Shown one piece after another: positions 8,088 to 15,644 of a stretch of DNA of 64,000 nt; the first letter of the stretch is position 1, and the number at the start of each line of letters is the position of its first letter. This DNA is from Gammaproteobacteria bacterium (GTDB taxonomy: Bacteria; Pseudomonadota; Gammaproteobacteria; Pseudomonadales; Pseudohongiellaceae). The stretch is taken from assembly GCA_029246545.1 (NCBI GenBank), contig JAQWMX010000008.1:1-64000 (forward strand), written 5' to 3'. The translations under genes and the position numbers were made by a program. The notes below the pieces were generated by a model. It saw only the letters and a program-made list of their open reading frames with translations. It did not search any database and was not told the origin of the DNA.

Positions 8088-8942
8088 ATGAAATTACTTA
8101 TTTTAATAATGACCATGCCATTCTTAGTTGCTTGCTCAACTTTTGGTGAGCAAGCTATGACAAACTCAGGCTCAGGTTACGCTGACTTGGAAGGTTCTAT
8201 TATTAATTATTCTTACGAGGATTTTGGAGGCTTTAGCTTAATCTGGGCAGATCACAAAGTTCGTTGGGATGCCATGCATGGTTATTATTACGATATGCAG
8301 GCTGAGACTGTTCCACAGGTATCCAAGGTTGCTGATGATATTTATTTCACTTCCTGGGGAACATTAAATGGTGGTGATAATGTAGTTCATGATTTTAACG
8401 CTATGACTGTTCATGCTCACTTGAACCCAGGCAGCCCTTGGATTCCGATGGATAATATTTATGGGGTAGTTCATTGCAAAGACACACCAGATTGTGTGGT
8501 GCCGGCTGAAACAATGAGCCCAAGTTTTAAAACCACGGCTGAAATATTGGCTGAAAATGCTGAGCTTCTTAATTTGCCTCCTCGTCGAAGACGCGGTTTA
8601 TATATCACTGAACCAGGCAGCTCAGATATTGCTGCAAGAAATGAGCTTGAAGGCCTAGCAATTACATATGAAACCCCATTTGGTACAACTAGAATTGAAG
8701 TGGATGGTGTTGAAACTCGAATCACGGAGAATCAGGAAAGTATGCTGGTCTATCCTACTAATGCGACCAAAATCGCCGATGGTATTTATTTTATTTCTTG
8801 GGTCGGTGGTGGACCAGGCGGCAGTCATGTTGTATTTAATCGTCAAACAATGAAAGCTTTTGATCAAATATCACCAATAGGTGAACGTGCCGAAGCTATT
8901 TATGATCTTACTTGTTTTGGCTCTGTAATGAGTTGCGAATAA
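8088..8942 (+). CDS. MoaF-like lipoprotein with two repeated lipocalin-type domains
   Basis: The 284-residue product starts with a short signal and lipobox (F-L-V-A-C), so it is probably a lipoprotein. Two halves resemble each other: the first has V-A-D-D-I-Y-F-T-S-W followed by G-G-D-N-V-V-H-D-F-N-A-M-T-V, the second has I-A-D-G-I-Y-F-I-S-W followed by G-G-S-H-V-V-F-N-R-Q-T-M-K-A. This arrangement fits MoaF-type small beta-barrels, where a tandem of domains is known. A basic run (P-P-R-R-R-R-R-G) links the halves. Two Cys in C-K-D-T-P-D-C and two near the C-terminus could form disulfides. The ligand is not predictable. Confidence 0.65.
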   Translation: MKLLILIMTMPFLVACSTFGEQAMTNSGSGYADLEGSIINYSYEDFGGFSLIWADHKVRWDAMHGYYYDMQAETVPQVSKVADDIYFTSWGTLNGGDNVVHDFNAMTVHAHLNPGSPWIPMDNIYGVVHCKDTPDCVVPAETMSPSFKTTAEILAENAELLNLPPRRRRGLYITEPGSSDIAARNELEGLAITYETPFGTTRIEVDGVETRITENQESMLVYPTNATKIADGIYFISWVGGGPGGSHVVFNRQTMKAFDQISPIGERAEAIYDLTCFGSVMSCE

Positions 8943-8983
8943 AAAATATTAAAAGAAAATTTAAATACATTATGGAGATGAAA

Positions 8984-9352
8984 ATGAATAAATTAAAAAT
9001 TATGTTTTATTTGATCGTAGCTGCTTTTGCTTTAACAGCCGCACCTTTTACTTTCGCACAAGATCCGATAGATGTGGCACCAGAGCATTACAAAGTTCTC
9101 TTTGAAAATGAACGCGTGCGTGTATTAGAGACTCGTTATGGGCCAGGTGAATCCTCAGATTTTCATAATCACCCTGACAACCTAGTGATCGCATTGAGTG
9201 ATGGTGAAGCAATACCTGTTAATAGTGATGGCAGCACTACAGAATATCTTTTTAAGTTTGGCGATGTGATTTGGCGTGAAGCTGTTCAGCATACTGGCGT
9301 AAACTCATCGAATGAAGATATGTATCTGATTACCATTGAATTTAAAGATTAG
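8984..9352 (+). CDS. Small exported cupin-like protein
   Basis: The product has a signal peptide (M-N-K-L-K-I start, hydrophobic core, cleavage near T-F-A) and a cupin-type barrel with the motif G-P-G-E-S-S-D-F-H-N-H-P-D-N and a second motif around F-G-D-V-I-W-R-E-A-V-Q-H. The start was placed at ATG 8984 because GGAG lies at the correct distance upstream; earlier in-frame codons overlap the previous gene. About 122 residues. It follows the MoaF-like lipoprotein by 41 bp, probably in the same transcript. Periplasmic function unknown; the C-terminal I-T-I-E-F-K-D resembles that of the cupin at 6798. Confidence 0.75.
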   Translation: MNKLKIMFYLIVAAFALTAAPFTFAQDPIDVAPEHYKVLFENERVRVLETRYGPGESSDFHNHPDNLVIALSDGEAIPVNSDGSTTEYLFKFGDVIWREAVQHTGVNSSNEDMYLITIEFKD

Positions 9353-9756
9353 TCAGTCAGATATGCTCTTACTAATTTACATATTAACAAGAGCATGTGA
9401 TCTGAAAATAAGGTGAAAGCAGTCGTTAGCGTCTTCTCCTTTTTTTCTAAAACAGCCTCAATTGTGCTTGGGCAGATACTACTCAAACTACTCAACTCTG
9501 AATACCACCCCCGCCCTATAAAAAAGACCCACCCTTACCCTAGACCGTATGCATTATCGTATACATATAAACTATAAGTAATAGTTGTAGTGGTTAATGA
9601 AGGTCTGTAATATTAAGAATAGATATATGTAACTAGTTGAATTATATATTATATTACCAATATTGTTATTTGAGAGATATTCTCAATAAGTATGCTTTAT
9701 AGAGTTAGACGCGCTCCAGGCGCGCCATATTACAATAAAAGTACCAATATAATCAT
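9353..9756. other. Non-coding stretch, no gene recognised
   Basis: About 400 bp without a credible ORF on either strand. Near 9363-9396 there is a weak hairpin (ATGCTCTT/AAGAGCAT with an 18-nt loop) lacking a T-run. A C-rich segment near 9506-9541 and a near-palindromic GTATGCATTATCGTATAC near 9548 stand out in otherwise AT-rich sequence, but I cannot assign a function. The stretch leads into the long inverted repeat and a gene remnant, so it may be decayed coding DNA. Confidence 0.4.
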
Positions 9757-9842
9757 TGTATGTCGTCAAAACCTTTTGGACTGAGGGCAGTCTGTCTCTT
9801 GAATCAGACTGCCCTCAGTCCAAAAGGTTTTGACGACATACA
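9757..9842. repeat. Perfect 38-bp inverted repeat with 10-nt loop
   Basis: Bases 9757-9794 are the exact reverse complement of 9805-9842, with TCTCTTGAAT as spacer. All 38 positions pair, and the match stops at both outer edges (T versus G). It is far longer than an intrinsic terminator stem and has no T-tract. It overlaps the 5' end of an aminotransferase-IV-like fragment: the right arm is continuous with that fragment, so the left arm looks like a recent inverted copy made by template switching, or a chimera introduced during amplification or assembly. Confidence 0.95.
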
Positions 9843-10149
9843 GTACGAGCAGGAGTATCTTAAATCTTATGAAAAAACTGGTTGCTTTGATGTTCTGTTT
9901 TCCAATCAAAAGGGAGAAATAACGGAAGGAAGCCGAACCAATCTGTTTATAAAAAAAGGTGACACTTTTTATACGCCGCCTATTGAGTGTGGTCTACTTG
10001 ACGGTATATACAGGCGACAGATCTTAGATGATGAAAATATTAAAAGCGTTGAAAAAATACTATTCTTTGAAGATTTAAGAAGCGCAGAGCAACTCTATTT
10101 ATGTAATTCGGTTAGAGGACTGATACCTGTTAGTTTGATTGGGCATTGA
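9760..10149 (+). pseudogene. Aminotransferase class IV (PabC-like) C-terminal fragment
   Basis: From about residue 28 the 129-residue frame matches the end of PLP fold-type IV enzymes, closest in style to aminodeoxychorismate lyase domains such as those fused to PabB. Landmarks are G-C-F-D-V-L-F, G-E-I-T-E-G-S-R-T-N-L-F, T-P-P-I-E-C-G-L-L-D-G and N-S-V-R-G-L-I-P-V. The N-terminal half, including the PLP-binding Lys, is missing. The first 27 codons read straight through the 38-bp inverted repeat, so they are not native sequence, and the ATG at 9760 lies inside the left arm. Full domains are about 270 residues. I regard this as a remnant. Confidence 0.75.
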
Positions 10150-10178
10150 ATAAAAGTATCATCGCCAGTGAACTAAAC

Positions 10179-11138
10179 TTATTCTTTTTCAAATTTCTGT
10201 ACTCGCCGATTTATCACATCTGAAATAAAAATATTACCTTCATCATCAACTACCAGGCTGTGGCCTTCACCAAACTCGCCATTGCCAGAACCTGATTTTC
10301 CGATTGAACCTATAATACTACCGTCCATTTCCAGTTTAGCTAGTTCCCCATCGAAGCCTGTAGTGATGTACATAAAACCATCGTCATGTAAATAAAGTGC
10401 GCAGATTAAGGTGTTATAGTTCCATTGATCAATATAGTTGCCGTTAGTATCAAAGGTCTGGATGCGTGTGTTCTCCCTGTCAGCAACATAAATGGTGTTA
10501 TCACTATCAATTACTATTGAATGTGCAACAGCAAACTCACCTTGGTCATTACCGAGCGCCCCCCATTTCATGATGAACTCTCCGCTGGAATTAAATTTTA
10601 AAATTTCAGGGACAGCTCCGTTGCCATGGCCTTGTGCAATATAGAAATTCCCATAACTATCGAGAGCTATGTCATTAGGTTCGGCGAGTAAGAGAGAGCC
10701 GCTAGTAACATCCCATGTACCACTTTCACCACGACTGCCAATACTCATTAGAATTTCACCATCAGGGTTTAGTTTCATAGCAATGTGGTCACTGACATCG
10801 GTCACCCACAGATTATCTTGCTCATCAATACGTAAACCGTGTGAACGGTTAAAAAGGTCTGCTGTACCAAAGGACCGTATAAATGTGCCTTCAGCATCGA
10901 ACTCTAAAAATGGCACGGGGCTGCGTTGAAGTACAATTAAGTGGCCAGCTGAATTTATTGCCACGCTAGCGACTGAAGTGAATTCAACGCCCGCCGGCAA
11001 ATCAAATGCCTCACTGACATCAATTGGTCTATAGCCTTCTAGGGTGTAAGCATTGAGTGGACGAAAAGGTCGATCAGGCGGTTGGGAAAAGCTTTGGCTA
11101 GCTATACACAATAAAAGTAGTAGAAGAATATTTTTCAT
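10179..11138 (-). CDS. Exported NHL-repeat beta-propeller protein
   Basis: The 319-residue product has a signal peptide (cleavage near Q-S-F-S) and about five to six NHL-type blades. Repeated segments of the form G-x-F-x-x-x-x-S-I-V-I-D-S-D-N-T-I-Y-V-A-D and H-S-L-V-V-D-D-E-G-N-I-F-I-S-D, followed by R-I-Q-T-F or R-V-Q-K-F, are characteristic. Such six-bladed propellers are found in peptidyl-hydroxyglycine amidating lyase-like and strictosidine-synthase-like proteins and in many binding proteins. The propeller occupies nearly the whole mature chain. Gene is single, with no clear operon partner. Ligand or enzymatic activity cannot be inferred. Confidence 0.8.
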   Translation of the reverse strand: MKNILLLLLLCIASQSFSQPPDRPFRPLNAYTLEGYRPIDVSEAFDLPAGVEFTSVASVAINSAGHLIVLQRSPVPFLEFDAEGTFIRSFGTADLFNRSHGLRIDEQDNLWVTDVSDHIAMKLNPDGEILMSIGSRGESGTWDVTSGSLLLAEPNDIALDSYGNFYIAQGHGNGAVPEILKFNSSGEFIMKWGALGNDQGEFAVAHSIVIDSDNTIYVADRENTRIQTFDTNGNYIDQWNYNTLICALYLHDDGFMYITTGFDGELAKLEMDGSIIGSIGKSGSGNGEFGEGHSLVVDDEGNIFISDVINRRVQKFEKE

Positions 11139-11258
11139 TTTGGACTCTGAATCATTAGAAGATTTACAATAAGTTAACCTTCTGAATATAAAAACTCAAG
11201 CAATGCTGATTTTAGTAATGCAAGATAAATAAAGCGCTTATGGTGTTTATATATAAAA

Positions 11259-12299
11259 TCACCGGCCCTTTAATTTAAGCGATTCTTTTATTACTTTTTT
11301 ATAAAAGCGACCTGTTTTTTTATCAGCTTCCCGACGCTGGGAAATACTGGCTGCATTTAATGCTTGTTCACGCGAAAGTTTTAAATAATTTTTTAGCCGA
11401 CGTTCATCAAGCTCGCCACTTTCAAGAGCACTTTGAACTTTACAATCAGGTTCGCTTTCATGTTGGCAATCGCTGAATTTGCACTCTTTTGAAAGAGCTT
11501 CTATATCAGAAAAAGTTTCTGCCACTCCATCCTCATAACCACTTAACTGAATTTCACGCATGCCTGGCGTGTCAATAATCATGGCGCCTTGCGGCATGCT
11601 TAAGAGTGAGCGTCTTGTAGTGGTATGGCGTCCTTTAGCATCATCTTCGCGGATAGCACTGGTTTCTTGTGCCTCTATGCCAAGTAGCATATTCGTTAAG
11701 GTGGATTTACCAGAGCCTGAAGAGCCTAACATGACTATAGTTCTGCCAATTTGGCACCAGGGCTGTAGTGCTGAGACGCTTTTTGAATCAAGACTATTAA
11801 TCATTTCTAAACAAAGCGCAGAATTTAACATCTGAACCTGTTCTTTATAGCTTTCAGGTTCAGCACATAAATCAAGTTTACTTAGGACGATTACCGGTTC
11901 GGCACCCGCTTCATAAACTAGACTTAAATAGCGTTCAATTCTATTTAAATTAAAATCTTGATTGAGAGAGCAGACGATAAAAGCTGTATCAACATTTGCA
12001 GCAATTAATTGTTCTGATACTTTTGCGCCGGGAGCTTTTCTTCGAAAGCAACTTTGGCGCTCAAGTATTTTGGAAAAGTTTCCAGTTTCATCAAGCAGAA
12101 TCCAATCACCCACAGTAAAAGAGGGCATTGAATTACTTATAGTTAAAGTTTGAACGCCTGATTCTGTTGCGACTTCAAAAATTGATTTATGTTGTTCAAT
12201 TATTCGTGCAGGTGAGAAAGACCCTAACTCTTCTAAAAGTAATTGTTGTTGAAAAAAAGGTTGCCAACCTAAATTGGCTAATGATGTTTTATTATTCAC
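11259..12299 (-). CDS. rsgA: Ribosome small subunit-dependent GTPase A (RsgA/YjeQ)
   Basis: RsgA is a circularly permuted GTPase that helps late maturation of the 30S subunit. The 346-residue product has an OB-like N-terminal region, the G4 motif S-K-L-D at residues 140-143 placed before the P-loop G-S-S-G-S-G-K-S-T (192-200), the D-T-P-G-M-R-E G3 motif, and a C-terminal zinc knuckle with C-K-F-S-D-C-Q-H and a later Cys. The order G4-G1-G3 is the permutation typical of the family. G4 is Ser-Lys-Leu-Asp rather than Asn-Lys-x-Asp, a tolerated variation. Family assignment is secure; whether this is the only copy in the genome is unknown. Confidence 0.93.
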   Translation of the reverse strand: MNNKTSLANLGWQPFFQQQLLLEELGSFSPARIIEQHKSIFEVATESGVQTLTISNSMPSFTVGDWILLDETGNFSKILERQSCFRRKAPGAKVSEQLIAANVDTAFIVCSLNQDFNLNRIERYLSLVYEAGAEPVIVLSKLDLCAEPESYKEQVQMLNSALCLEMINSLDSKSVSALQPWCQIGRTIVMLGSSGSGKSTLTNMLLGIEAQETSAIREDDAKGRHTTTRRSLLSMPQGAMIIDTPGMREIQLSGYEDGVAETFSDIEALSKECKFSDCQHESEPDCKVQSALESGELDERRLKNYLKLSREQALNAASISQRREADKKTGRFYKKVIKESLKLKGR

Positions 12300-12640
12300 G
12301 ATAAACCCCTGACATAAACAAGCTATTAACGTAAGACAATTAATAGTTGCGCCAAAAATAGAAGGGCTGTTTTGCCCCGGCCTAGTTATAAATCTAATTA
12401 TAAATATAGTGCCGGACTAGTGAACGACTTAGATAAGATTGAAAACTAAGCTGAAACCTAAGTAGAAACTCCTGCCCGGTTAAGATCAAATACAATCATG
12501 TTGTACTCTCCGTATTGTTGCCTAACCGTTTATGAAGGTAATAATATATCACAGCATATACTTGAAAGCTCATTGATAATACTGGTTAATCTGGAACTAA
12601 GTTTTAATGTTTGCTCGTTAGACAAAGAAAATCGGTTCAT
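12300..12640. other. Intergenic stretch, nothing recognised
   Basis: The gap between the rsgA start and the terminator of the next leftward gene has no gene I can support. A short rightward frame beginning near 12498 is Ser/Tyr/Phe-rich, runs across the terminator into the neighbouring gene and has no family resemblance, so I treat it as chance. The rsgA promoter should lie in the left part. Confidence 0.4.
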
Positions 12641-12674
12641 AAAAAAAGGAGCAGCTTTTCAATATAACTGCTCC
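12641..12674 (-). terminator. Intrinsic terminator of the exported aldolase-like gene
   Basis: Read leftward, GGAGCAG (complement of 12668-12674) pairs with CTGCTCC (12648-12654) across a 13-nt loop and is followed by seven T residues (12641-12647). It lies 38 bp beyond the stop of the gene at 12712. Confidence 0.85.
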
Positions 12675-12711
12675 TCTTTTTATTCTTTTAGCTTTTCTCT
12701 ATGGCAATATT

Positions 12712-13530
12712 TTAATCACCAACGATTTCACGAGCTCTTCTGAAAACGTCTGTAGTGTCGTCATTCCAGATGCTTAAAAGTCCTGTGTATCCTTCTTCAA
12801 CACGTTGTTCAAAAACGTCAATTGTGAAAGATGTCATCATACTTGGATAATTTCCGCGAGTAGCCTGCGCTAAGACTTCTAAACAACCTGCCTCTCCTAA
12901 CTCGGGACTACCCAGATCTCCACTAAGGCTGCCTATACCACACGATAAAAAGCTGTAGCCACCGACTTCAGCAACTTCATAGGCTTGTGTAATGGCATGG
13001 CCATCTTCGAGCATATAGACAGAAATGAATTTTCCATCTGGGTTTTGTGGGCTCCATACATCGACGCCTAGACCTTCCATGTAACCTGATAAGTAGGCGG
13101 CCATTGCTGCTGAACTAATGTGTGGGAATACAATACCGTCACCGCCGTGCTCAAGAACTTCGTTGATTCGCTGTAAGGTGAGCTCGTAACCTGCATCATC
13201 TATGGTTGGAATTCGAACTAGCAGTGTCGGTTGGTCTGCAGCTGGAACTCTTGAAATACCTTCTACAAGCACGTCGATTGCTTCAGTTGTGTAGATACCT
13301 TCAAGATTCAGGAAGAGATAATCGAGTTGCTCGTTACTGGCGAGTTCTTCAGCCATATCAACAGAATACACGCCTTCATTACCAGGCACGAAAATACCAT
13401 AGATATTGTTGCCATCATTTAAGATGTCGATAATTTTGGATCCGTCACCGGCATAGTCTTGTGCCATGCTGCTAGTGGTTAATCCTGTCAAAGTGAGAGC
13501 GGCGATAATCGCCGATATTTTATTTTTCAT
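12712..13530 (-). CDS. Exported HpcH/HpaI aldolase-family protein
   Basis: The 272-residue product has a signal peptide ending S-S-M-A-Q and then follows the HpcH/HpaI (class II pyruvate aldolase) pattern: a Y-L-F-L-N-L-E-G strand, L-L-V-R-I-P with the conserved Arg, G-G-D-G-I-V-F-P-H and V-Y-M-L-E-D-G. In typical members the next metal ligand is the Asp of G-P-x-D-L-S; here the segment reads G-I-G-S-L-S, so that Asp is apparently replaced by Ser. Family enzymes are cytoplasmic, so the secretion signal is unusual. Together these suggest an exported binding protein or altered enzyme, but this is inference. A terminator follows the gene. Confidence 0.75.
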   Translation of the reverse strand: MKNKISAIIAALTLTGLTTSSMAQDYAGDGSKIIDILNDGNNIYGIFVPGNEGVYSVDMAEELASNEQLDYLFLNLEGIYTTEAIDVLVEGISRVPAADQPTLLVRIPTIDDAGYELTLQRINEVLEHGGDGIVFPHISSAAMAAYLSGYMEGLGVDVWSPQNPDGKFISVYMLEDGHAITQAYEVAEVGGYSFLSCGIGSLSGDLGSPELGEAGCLEVLAQATRGNYPSMMTSFTIDVFEQRVEEGYTGLLSIWNDDTTDVFRRAREIVGD

Positions 13531-13670
13531 GATCTTTATTCCCTAATCAATTTTGTATCAGTAATAAAAAAGCTTTGGCTATAATGCTAGTTAGTAACTT
13601 ACGTTAGCATAGGGCGAAGATTAAGATATCATCAACACAATAATTTACCAAATAGCTAATGAGGAAGAAA

Positions 13671-14069
13671 ATGAATATACGAAAAATAATATCTACTGGT
13701 CTGTTTGCTTTGGTGCTAATTGCTCCTCTGGCGCAGGCTGAGATCTATGAGTTAAGAACCTATACAGCGCATGATGGAAAACTTGATGATTTGTTAGCTC
13801 GGTTTGAAAATCACACCACCGACATCTTCGAAAGACATGGTATGCGCAACATTGCATATTGGGTGCCGCAAGATTACCCTCAGTCTGAGAACACATTAAT
13901 TTATATTATTGCTCATCAAGATAGAGAAACCGCTACTGCGAATTGGGAAGCGTTCAGAAATGACCCAGTATGGTTGCAAGCCCGAGAGGAATCACGTCGT
14001 AATGGCGCCCTAGTTGAAGGAGTAGTCTCTATATTTATGGAAGCTACAGCTTGGTCATCGATGCTATAA
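13671..14069 (+). CDS. Exported NIPSNAP-family protein
   Basis: The 132-residue product consists of a signal peptide (cleaved near A-Q-A) and one NIPSNAP-type ferredoxin-like (dimeric alpha/beta barrel) domain: E-I-Y-E-L-R-T-Y-T at the mature N-terminus, a central I-A-Y-W-V-P, L-I-Y-I-I-A-H and W-E-A-F-R-N-D-P-V-W. The ATG at 13671 was chosen over one at 13659 because GAGGAAG is well placed in front of it. It is divergent from the aldolase-like gene (140 bp apart) and upstream of the Tat-dependent aminotransferase. NIPSNAP domains often act as small oligomeric binding or catalytic units; the role here is unknown. Confidence 0.85.
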   Translation: MNIRKIISTGLFALVLIAPLAQAEIYELRTYTAHDGKLDDLLARFENHTTDIFERHGMRNIAYWVPQDYPQSENTLIYIIAHQDRETATANWEAFRNDPVWLQAREESRRNGALVEGVVSIFMEATAWSSML

Positions 14070-14222
14070 ATAAAAAAGTAGGTGGGGAATCTTTTGTTTT
14101 ATTCTATTGATATATTTTTGCGCATCCGATTGACGCATCTAACTGAATAGGAATATGCTTTATCGTCTAGTATTTATCATCCTTTTGATGCTCACAAAAC
14201 AAAATAAAGCAGGAGGCTAGGA

Positions 14223-15578
14223 ATGGTGGAAAAATTAGGCCTTGATCGAAGAAGCTTTATGAAAGGAGCAGGTGTGACAGCACTAGCAGGTGCTGCTGGA
14301 ACCGTTGCAACAGCCCCTAATCGTGCCTCAGCACAAAACTCTATCAGTATTCCACTGCACTCTAATGGTAACTACGATTTCGATACGCCTTATAACCGAG
14401 TTGGTCAAAATACTTCGCGTTGGGACTCTCCTGCTAAGTTGTATCCTGAAGGCGTTTTTAAATACGGCATGGGTGTTGCTACTTTAGATTTTGAGTGTGC
14501 TCCTTGTATAACAGAGGCTTTGCAAGAGCGAGTTCAACACCATAGTTGGGGTTATATGAGTTCTCAAGACGGGCTCATCGATGGAATCGTTAAATGGAAT
14601 GGTGAACGACACAAAATTGATATTGACCCGAATTCGATAATTATTTCCGCTGGGGTTTATCCAGGAATAATAGCCGCCTTGCGCTCATTTGCACGCAGAG
14701 GCAGCAAGGTTTTACTTAGCACGCCGACATATTCAGGGTTTTATGGCATTGCGCGCAATGCGCATGTAGAAACAGTCGACAGTCAGATGCGTTACATTAA
14801 TGGGCGTTATGAGATTAATTGGGAAGACCTTGAATCTAAGATGACCCCTGATGTGGCCGCAATGATTGTTTGTAATCCAAATAATCCCACCGGCAATGTG
14901 TGGACTGAAGAAGAACTCTTGCGAATGGGGCGTTTAAGTCTGGATCACGGAATTATGGTTATTTCTGATGAAATTCATTCAGATTTTGTTCGCGCAGGTC
15001 ATCAATACACACCATTTGCTAATTTACCTGATCAAGCAGTGGTTAATAATTCAGTGACCTTTAATGCTATTAGTAAGACCTTTAATTTGGCAGGTATGAA
15101 AAATGCTTACTTTTATTCAAAAAATCCTATTTTGCTAGAACGCGTTAATCAGAATCATCGTGCTGATTTAACTACCTTGGGTGTAGTGGCTAATGAAGCA
15201 GCTTATGCAGAAGGTGCAGAATGGTTTGAGCAAGCAAATGCCTATATTGATGGCAGCCATACCTTTATCGAAAACTATTTTAGAAACAATATCCCGAATG
15301 TGGGGTACACTCACAACGAAGGGACTTTTATGACCTTTCTTGATTTTTCTGATGTGATGTCTTCCATTGGTGCTGAGGAAAGATACATGGAAAATGATCA
15401 TCAATCACCAGAACATTATTTCCGTGATTGGTTAGTGTATGAATCTGGCATTTACATGAATCCAGGTAGTAGTTTTGGAGAAGGTGGTGCGGGACATATG
15501 CGTATGAACACGGCTTCTTCACGCATAGTTTTACAAGAAGTTTTGGATTCGTTGGCAGCAGCGGTTCGAAACGTATAA
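14223..15578 (+). CDS. Tat-exported PLP-dependent aminotransferase (fold type I)
   Basis: The 451-residue product starts with a twin-arginine signal (R-R-S-F-M-K-G at residues 9-15, then an Ala/Gly-rich segment ending near A-S-A-Q). The rest is a class I/II aminotransferase, closest in style to the MalY/PatB branch: C-N-P-N-N-P-T-G at 217-224, the D-E-I-H-S-D segment at 249-254 and the PLP Lys285 in A-I-S-K-T-F-N-L-A-G. Tat export fits a protein that folds with its cofactor in the cytoplasm. Activity could be C-S lyase or transamination; I cannot decide. Its neighbours at 13671 and 15645 are also exported. Length is normal once about 38 signal residues are removed. Confidence 0.88.
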   Translation: MVEKLGLDRRSFMKGAGVTALAGAAGTVATAPNRASAQNSISIPLHSNGNYDFDTPYNRVGQNTSRWDSPAKLYPEGVFKYGMGVATLDFECAPCITEALQERVQHHSWGYMSSQDGLIDGIVKWNGERHKIDIDPNSIIISAGVYPGIIAALRSFARRGSKVLLSTPTYSGFYGIARNAHVETVDSQMRYINGRYEINWEDLESKMTPDVAAMIVCNPNNPTGNVWTEEELLRMGRLSLDHGIMVISDEIHSDFVRAGHQYTPFANLPDQAVVNNSVTFNAISKTFNLAGMKNAYFYSKNPILLERVNQNHRADLTTLGVVANEAAYAEGAEWFEQANAYIDGSHTFIENYFRNNIPNVGYTHNEGTFMTFLDFSDVMSSIGAEERYMENDHQSPEHYFRDWLVYESGIYMNPGSSFGEGGAGHMRMNTASSRIVLQEVLDSLAAAVRNV

Positions 15579-15644
15579 AAATCAATAAACTTAAAGTAAT
15601 ATTATTTTCTTTTAAAAAATTATTTTTTATAAACGGAGACAACA

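Noticed and set aside
9363-9396. Hairpin after the exported cupin gene
   Set aside because: Eight-bp stem with an 18-nt loop and no T-run; not convincing as a terminator.
12498-12743. Rightward 81-codon ORF
   Set aside because: It crosses a strong terminator and the end of the convergent gene, has biased Ser/Phe/Tyr content and no recognisable domain or ribosome-binding site.
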